Below are positions 53,001 to 62,000 of a stretch of 64,000 bases of DNA, piece by piece. A program made the position numbers and the translations under genes. The DNA comes from Opisthorchis felineus (taxonomy: Eukaryota; Platyhelminthes; Trematoda; Opisthorchiida; Opisthorchiidae), in contig SJOL01008692.1 in NCBI GenBank assembly GCA_004794785.1, forward strand, positions 1,137,640-1,201,639. Reading direction: 5' to 3'. The notes under the pieces were generated by a model that was given only the letters and a program-made list of their open reading frames with translations, was not told where the DNA came from and did no database searches. How positions within the stretch are numbered: position 1 is the stretch's first letter; each line of letters begins with the position of its first letter.

Positions 53001-56000
53001 TATTGACATCTTCCCTCTTGGAACTGTGGCCCATGTTCGGAACACGACTACTATGTGGCTCAGAGTAAGCAGGCTGGTTGCTGTAGTTTTGGGTTTTCCA
53101 AGCCTGTCTAGATGGAGTCCGTCGGGAACTCAGACGTGCGCACTAACAGCTTCACAAAATCAACTTTTTACATCCCTCATTGTGTCCCTTTTTTTGAGAC
53201 TTTGGTTTTTCTGGAGGTGCACTGTTGATGGTTGATTTCTAGCGTGATGTTCCTTGTTCGCTTGTTTGTGTGCATCTCATACGATAGTTATTGATCGCTT
53301 CTCCAGGCTTGCCAACTGTTCCGTAAGCGTTTTGGTCACAAATTGAGGGAAGACATCGTTAGTTCGCTTGTGGGCGGTCATTCACTTCTTTATTGCTTCT
53401 TTCTATACACTTCAGCTAATAGTGTCCCGTAGCTTTAACGTTACAGCCTCATAGTCTGGTTGACTGTACACATGAAACAAACATTTGGCACAGCTGCGTT
53501 TTGGTTGAATCTCCAAATAAATACACAGTGGATGACTCGACACTCTATCGAAAAATGTCTCGAAATGGAGGATTCCTGTTTTTTCTGTATATTTTTGCGT
53601 GACTGGGATTTTCAACGAATGATACGCTATTCTAGTGAACTAGAGTCATCGCGTCATAGAGAGCTAGTTTGAGTGTTTGGGCGTTTCAATTGGCTGGTGG
53701 GAGCATGTGTGGATGTCTCCATCCTGAAGAGGCCATCTGTGAAAGGACCGACGATATGTGGTTTGTTTCAGGAAGGACTTTGTGAATGAAGTGTCCTCCA
53801 AGGGTCTCTCGAGGGGAACAACCGTATATGAAACAGAACCTAACTTCCTGGATTACATGTTTCTCGAGTTCCTAAGTGTAAAATCTGTGCTCTCGATCCG
53901 CTTAAGTTCTCAACTGCTCCTGGTGATAGTTAGGCCCTTGTCATATTGTTGGGCAGCATGGTGCCGAAAGGTTTCCAAACGTGGACACTTCTGTTTTCTT
54001 TTTTCTGAAAGGGCACTTTCGCCAAACCGTTTTGTTTTTCGTTCGGTTTATGACGATTTTTCTACCCTAGCTCTGAACCGTTTTCCATAGAATTTTTAAT
54101 TTTCAATCAAGCAAAACCATACTCGCATAGTTCCGCTCGTTTTTTGAATTCCCTTTTCAACTGTTTTCACTCCACCACGCTTCTGTGAATGATTTACATC
54201 GCTCGTTCGCTCTTTTCACAACTAGTGGGTTAATTAGATACACTGTGACGTTCAACTGGACTGGATGCAACCCTTTTTCATTAGCACTTGTTTTCTTCCT
54301 CGGTCAGGCCACTGTGCACGTCGAGAATGTGTGTTACCGAAAACGCCGCGACCCAGCCTACTCGTATGGTCCCGTCGATACAACAGCGACAACAACCCGT
54401 GATGGAGAAATCAGGTGAGGCAGGTGAGATGCTTGACTACTAATATGCGTACGGTTGTGTGAAGCACCATTTGCTTACCTACCGGTTGATCAGAGTATTG
54501 CATCATGAACGTCCCTGGGGCCACATGTTTGGAACCTGTGTTTGCGACCATTGTGTTTGATTAAAAAGAACGAAATGTCGCATAGCTAATGGCACAGCGG
54601 AGACGCCTGTGCGTTAAAATAGATGGAGCCAGGTGTGTCACTGAGCCGGACTACCAACGTCTTATCCTTCCACCTCGTCTGAGGGACATGTGCCAAACCA
54701 AGTCCGTTGGTCTACTCATCTGTCATTAAAAGTTTTGCGAACAACTTGCCACTGCGGCTTCCCTTCATTTGTCTTAGTCAAAAGAGTTGTCGTGTTTCCT
54801 TTAGCCAGCTGGTGCTGCGTCAGCCAATAAGGCCTGGTCATCATCATCATCATCAGAGACAGCAACATCAGTGTTGACACTGATGCTTCACTGCCGTACA
54901 ACCACAAAGTTTATCTAATTATATTTGAAGCCTTAGAATGAAAAGAAGAGAAAAGAGTGGGTGGGGGACCTGGTGCTGGCCTTTCGCAAGCGTTCTGAGG
55001 TGCCTACAAATCCAAGTACTCAATCAGACAAGCTGGAAAGAAACTGACAGCACGAACGTCAATGACATCGATCAGCCGCCATTTCTTGCATTGACTCCAG
55101 CCAAGTGCAGAAGGAGTCACGGGGATCCCATCTTGGAAGGCGTACTGCACCAACAACACTCAAACTGTCCGTAATCTCTTTCACACCCTTCTGCCAAGTC
55201 GTACATTTTCTACCTCGTGGTTTCCGCCATTTTGAAGGAGGCACGGAGAACAACACTCGTCTTGGTAGACGGTGTTTCGACATGCGTAGCACATGACCGA
55301 GTCATCGTAGCTGATGGTACTGGATGTTTTCTGTGACTGAAGTACCTGCTGGACAACCAAATGCTCTTTTTCTAATTACCTCGTTACGCATCCCTTCACG
55401 CCATCCGATACCAGCAACGCTTCTAAGGCATCGATGGTTAAACACCTGTAGACGCCTCACACCATCTGTCTGCAGAGGCCATGTTTCATAACCATATAAC
55501 AATATAGCCCTAACTGTAGCCTGGTACGCGCGACCCTTGAGACCGCGTGATATGCCTTTTTGACGTCACAAGTGACACAAATTAGCAAACGTGATTCTGG
55601 CCTTTGAGATTCGTGCACTGAGTTCATCAGACACACTTCCGTCAGCGTTAATACAACTACCGAGGTATGTTTCAATATCCCCCACGTGCCACCAAATCCC
55701 TCAGATGCTTTGTAGACAACGGGTCGAGATGGCTCAGTGGTTAGAGCGCGAATTTACTGACCGAAAGGTCCGTGGTTCGAACACGACCTCTGCCTCTCGA
55801 CCTAAGCCTGTCTAGGCTTGAGCAACGTGGCAGTATCCCAGCCCTCATGTTTCCTTCGGGTGGCATGGCAGCTAGGCACCGAAAGGGTGTTACAGCTGAA
55901 TGATTATCCAGCCACACGCCGTAAAGGAGACCTGATTTCGCATCTGTAACTAATTTTTAATTCAAACATTCAATGGGTTGTTGAATCGAACAATCGAGAA

Positions 56001-59000
56001 TAGGCGGATGCTGCGTCGTCTCACATGAGAGCTCAGTGTGGTCTATCGACCTGTGAATGGCTAGCACCAATTGGATTTGTCCTTTTATCTCGTTTGTCGT
56101 TTTTTTCATTCAACTTGACTAGTTCTGGAAGACAAAGTCCATACGCATTAAGTTTCTACGATCTGAGAAGCTGGCTTTGTGTTCTGGTCATTGTTCCCGA
56201 AACGTTGCCTCATTGGTGGAGATACTGAGCTTTCCAGAGATTCTGTAGATAGTCAGTGGCCAGAGCCGTCAGTAACTAAATTTCTCTGCAAACCTTCTGA
56301 CCAATTTGACTCCAGACCGTGCACCGTGTCCCAATTCACCCTATGCATGACTTTTCTATGATTCAAATTGGATCATGTGTATTTATGCATGTTCTTCATT
56401 TCCTTGGCTGTTTCCAAGCTGTTTTTGGGCCCCATTTCTCTTTTAATCTATAGTTGATGAGCTGCGTGCTTCCTTTTTACCTGCCCCTAACACTTCGGAG
56501 ATAGAAGCACTCCTTGGAGCGTTCGGTCGCGGACATTGAGTACGCCGGTGATATTACTCTTCTCAGATCAGACTCTAGAAATTTCTAGAGTTTTAAATAA
56601 CCTAAGTAATTCTGCTGCACATTCTGGTATGTGCTTCACACCTGTAAAGTGTAAGGTGTTAGTGAAAGACTAGGTGGTATCAAACCCAAAACTCATGCTT
56701 GCAGGTGAACCGATCGATATCGTGGATAAGTTCGTCTATCTGGGGAGATACATTAGTCCCGACGAACTGACGAAAGACAAAATGACTTCCCCAATTGGAA
56801 AGTCCAACATCCGATATTTATGGTGCCGACATTACACCAGCCTGACTGTCTAGTGTAGACTGTAGAATGCCGGGATTGATCTGCTCTACTTTATGGATCG
56901 GAGGCGTGGTCGCTGCGTCCGGAAGATCTTCATTGACCCTCTTTTTGATCATCTCTGCGTTGCGCTGATCTGGTGGAACATCAGATTAGTTATGCTGAAG
57001 TACGCCAGAGGCTTGTCGGGAAAATTGACTCTCCCTCGATAGATCAACTGGTCACACTCATCAGACTAGGTTGGTCGGGCCATGTACTTTGTATGCCAGA
57101 GGACCATTTGCCTCACAAAGCCCTCCTCGCCCAGCCTTGTTTCGGATGGAGGTGACCCAGGGTCGGTCAGTCCATGGCTTAAAAACGAAGCACGAACGTT
57201 CCTACCGGTCAACTGAGTCACGTTGGTAACTGCCGTCTCCACAGATGGAGACCGCAGGAAGTGACAAGCCAATGGTTAGTGACCCTGATCGATATGTCAG
57301 TGTCACGCAGCCAATGATGCTTTTGTATCAAATCTATCGCCTTCACTGCGTAGCTCTAACCCGATGGCTCTCATTTTCTTGTTCTCCTTATTCCAATGAA
57401 CGAAGCTGTGGTGGCTGGAATCACTACACTTCAGTGCACGGCTTATGAGCTGAAACTGAACTGAAATCAACCTGTTTTGAAAATAAGCATTAGTATCGGA
57501 CTTCTCACGCTCACCCAAAATCCGGAGTTATGCAAGCAATCAAGTTGAATGTCCCGGTTGTCCTCAAGTTTCCATTTAGCTGGCCTACCTGCCATTCATA
57601 TCTCGCAGTCTGTATCCTTATTTTTTTCAGATTCTAACTCCGATCCCTATGTGACAAGTGACGAAGAAGAACGCACGCGGTCCGCGGATGACTGCTCAAC
57701 CCAAAGCGATTACTCCGTGAAATTGACTAGTCCAACTTCACGAATTGACCACGCTCACCGAACACCACCGCACCATACGTCATCAACAATCACAGTACCA
57801 ATCTACACTTCGAATTCAAAGGCACCATTTCCCACCAGTGATACAACAGTGGATCCTCCCAACAGCTCCCTGAAGCAGCTATTTCGGCGCCAATTAAACC
57901 GTCGAATTTCTGCACGAACCGCCCGCGTAGTTCCGACCACATGTTCGGCGGCTGTTAGTCGACCTATGCTATCTGAAGGAGTTAAACCTGCGCGGTGTTA
58001 CGTTGTGCTTGATCCAGGAGAGTGCGATGTGTATCCGCCGCCGCCCGCCTACGCTTCGTCCTGCCGTTGCTGCAACACCGCAAGATCTGTCTCTAACTTG
58101 AACTCCTGTTCTCTTGCATGCAGATGTTTTACCTGTGGTGGGACGGGAGAACTGCCGGTATCATTTCGGGACTCGATGGCCTCCCTAGCTAACCCAGACC
58201 CTCATGGAGTACCATGTGTAGCCTGTCCCTCTAGCCCTCTCCGTAGGCGGGTAATGTCTCACAGCAAGTGAGTCACTTCGAAAGCTTTTCCCATTTTATT
58301 TCCATCCAGCAGAACAACGTGTCGTACGCTCCGACCGGAAAGTATAGTTTGTGAGTTATCTCCCTTGGAGAAACTTTAAGGGTCTCTAAAGTAGAAGTAG
58401 GAGAGGCCTGTGACCTCCAGCAGACAATGGAACGAGTGACACCGAAGATCATTACTTGTGGAAGAGGACTAGTGTGTATCAAATAGGGATACCACTGTCT
58501 TTGCTCATTTACTAGGTTCTGTGTAAATCGTGATAGCTCAGTGGTTAAGGCCCCAACTTACTGACTGGAAGGTCCGTGGTTCGAATTCAACCACAGCATC
58601 TCGATTACTTCTGTCTAGGTTCGGGCAACCTGGCAGTATCTCTGCCTTCGTGCGTCCTTCTGGTGGCCGCGCAGCTAGGCACCGTAAGGGTGTTACAGCG
58701 GAACGATTGTGACTTTATAGACCGTGTAGTTCCACTTTTAGAGAGGCCGGTGAGCTAGTTAGTACAATAAAATTGTAGGTCCTATGTACGTGTTACGTTG
58801 AGACTTTACTTCGTATTTCCAAGCCCAAAGGATGCATTTGTCTGCTACGTTATTCGAAGTGAAGGGAACGATATACATCTTCACGCATGTTTTCAGCCAA
58901 ATTTGCAAGATGCATTGACGACCTGTCATCTAATTCCAGGACAAACATTCATAACGTACCAGTAAAAGGCACAAACAGTACTTTAAAACCGGCTGCGAGG

Positions 59001-62000
59001 AAACTTACCGATATGGTAGATGAAGACAGTTCTTCTCTCAAGGTACTTTACCATTAGATCGTAAGATTCGGGGATATTTTAAGGAGATAAGCACAATTGT
59101 CGGTTGACTGCAACCCAAGCCCTTCATTGGAATTCACGATGTGAACAGTGAAACAGAATGCAATGGTTTCCCAAACTAAATCTTGCGAATGTACACAGCC
59201 GATATTGGCTCGAATCACACACGGAATCTTATATCATTCAGCTGTAGCACCCTTTCGGTGTCTAACTGCCATGCCACCCGAAGCAAGCATGAGGGCTGGG
59301 ATACTGCCAGGTTGCCCAAGCCTAGACAGGGGAAGTCGAGAGGCAGAGGTCGAATTCGAACCACGGACCTTCCGGTCAGTAAATTCGCGCTCTAACCACT
59401 GAGCCATCTCGCCATCACGGAATCTTAATTGGTATTTGTTAATCCACTGGTGTTGTAGTTACATATTTCATTCTCTGAAGCGTGCATATAATACACTGGT
59501 GCAGTTCGTTAAGGACAGGTCGTCGAGGGCGTCAAACTGACGGACATCCTGCAGGGCAAGCTCACTGTTGTGATCCGGAAAAAAGTGACTGAATGAGTAA
59601 ATCACAGAAAAAATGTCCAAAATTCATTTATGTCTGCCCCATAGTTTCACTACTTGTGATGAACTCTTAGTATTGTTCGAGGAGGTTGGCAGGACCAATT
59701 TGCAAATTTTGAAAAACAACTTTGATGGCATCGAATTTCTCCACGGGTATTCACACGTGGCTGGTAGTGATAATGTAAAGTTGTTTGCGCCGTTTTTTCG
59801 ATTGACAACTGTTGCTTCTCGGGTTTGTTCTGTTTACCCACATAAACATGTGTGGCGCGAAGCTTGGTACAAAGTAACGGATCCGGTACCTTACGTAGTT
59901 ACCATGTAGTAACCATGTAAAATCCAAACGACACAGACTGGCTACGTTACTATTCTATACAGTAACCGAATCGACGGTGATAATACACTTTGGGAGGTAA
60001 AACGTGCTTTTCAGTCTGCTCGGATTTCCTCAGTTGACCTGATTCTGTCGATGGTCAGGTGATACAGGCCAGACGTAGAAGGAATCTGTAATCGTCGGAA
60101 ATTCCACGTCTCTGAAAAAAGCCGGGGGTAGCACGTAGCATGCTGGTGCAGACACAAGTCTACCGATTATTACCACGCAGTTCGTACTTCCAAACGATTA
60201 CTTATTGTGCCTTTCTGTTCCAAGCAGTAAAGTCGAAATTGTCGAATTTCAACGATGACGCGAGAATGACTACACCCAAACGGTACCATAGGATGTGCTG
60301 TGATTGTCTGAGGGCTCATACTGATGTAGTGTTGAGGACACCTATCCTATCCATCACCTAGCTTACAAGAAATAGTTCTCTCCCATTCTGACCAAGATTA
60401 GCTAGACCAGTTCTCCGGTTCATCATCTTAGAAGCCTATGTGGTCCCTCGGCTATTGGATTGAGAGTTAGGGGGACCGCCTTGAGCCTGACAGAACAGCT
60501 AATTCATAATGTTACTGCCAACCAGAATGACCGGATGACCAATTACTCAGGCAACTTGACTGCATGCTCGCTTTCTTCGCAATTCGCCCACTACTGGCTC
60601 ACAATGTCCGAAACTATTGCGGTTGTGGAAATACGGATCAACAGAATACCTGTACAGTAGGCAAATGATCTGTTTTTTTGGCCTTACACTGTGTGTCATC
60701 GGTTGACCCAGCGAGCGCATGTTCTCTGGTTTTAATCTGGTGGTTATGAAGTTTCGCAGCACAATTCGGTTGTGTATGGGAAGTAAAGTACTTCTGGCAG
60801 ATTTACGAAGGAGATCGCACGGAGGTTTTCAATGGAGCTTTCATCCTGTTAGTGGATTCAGCCTGTGCTGAAAAGCACTGTACGCCTGTTTCATCCTTGT
60901 TAGGTATAATCGAAAATGAGCATCTGACGAACCTCCAAGTAGATTCGAACTCGCAACCCCCCGGTTGGTAGCTCAACCACGAACGGCCGATCAGCAGTGT
61001 GGTCAGCTCGCACTCAGATAGACAGGGGTTTTGTTTTCCGAGTAAGAAGTTTCACTGTCTGCGTGTAAAAGCAAAGCAACTAGGACGGTCGGACCAGTCC
61101 CACGTAGCGGTTCAAGTCCTACTTGATTGTGCGAAGCATCCACATGTGTGGCAAAGTGCTTTTGGAAACGCGCGTAATTATTTAATGGTTCATAGACAAA
61201 ATACCGGTAGTTGCATAGAATATAGTCTAAAAGTGGTCTTCAAGGAACAATGGTGAAAATTGAAACTGGACCAAGGCGGATTTGGAAACAGACCACAACA
61301 AATACTCTCATTTGCACACGAATTTGGTTTTGACAGGTGACTCAACTGAATCCAGCTGAATCTCTCGTTTATCATGGTCCGCTTCAACTGAATGTGCTGC
61401 ACCAGGCCGCCTCATGTTTCAGTTGGTACTATATTCGAGATATCGCAGTACGTTATTGTCTAGACGTAACACACTACTCATGAAGTTGCTGGAAACTCTC
61501 CCACAGCCCACAACCGGTTTCACTCTTCTTGGGGCTCATCAGGTGGACGCAGTCCTCGAATTTCCTGACCATGATAAAGGAGAGAGTCAACAGGGTTCAG
61601 TTAAGTCTCCCGTTAAAACCAAATTGGTGTGCAAATGAGTTTATTTGGCGAATTCCGTCCAATTTGGGTTCGAATAGAACATAAGGCTGACGGAAACTCG
61701 GGACTTTGCCTACCTGATGAACCCCAAGAAAAGCGAAACTGGTCGTTGGCTGTCGACCAGTTTTCAGCAACCTTGTGAGTAGTGTGTTTGGGCCTGCTTC
61801 CACCCCCATTTTAGTTTCCACCATTGTTACTGCTAAAAAGGACCGCCGTTGGTGGTCGAGATATTGGACTACCTCAACCAGTGAGCCCGCTCTGAAACTT
61901 CAAAAATGTCATCTTTCTATTCACCATTCTTAGAACTCAGCCTTCTCCATCGCGGAGTCTAGTCGGCTCATAGCCTGAGGTGTGCTGCGTTGGCCTCTCA

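Larger units (their letters stand above)
44209..54307 (+). other. 10.1-kb intron 12 of the AKNA-like gene
   Basis: Holds the 5S-derived SINE and two of its relatives' fragments, SINE copies 9-11, palindromic repeat copy B, a 16-bp tandem repeat and tRNA-like B-box stretches (50.1 and 52.6 kb). One exon-like frame at 48176-48399 does not fit the gene's phase. The remaining sequence shows nothing recognisable. Confidence 0.5.

Noticed and set aside
57549..57630. Start codon at 57549 for exon 14's frame
   Set aside because: A very strong acceptor at 57630 falls within that frame, and the phase fits exon 13. The upstream part is intronic pyrimidine-rich sequence.
61414..61824. Similar short peptides ([16 protein letters not shown]) at 35.0, 61.5 and 61.7 kb as a protein family
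   Set aside because: They arise from the same non-coding repeat block read on different strands. Frames are open only by chance and carry no start or domain.
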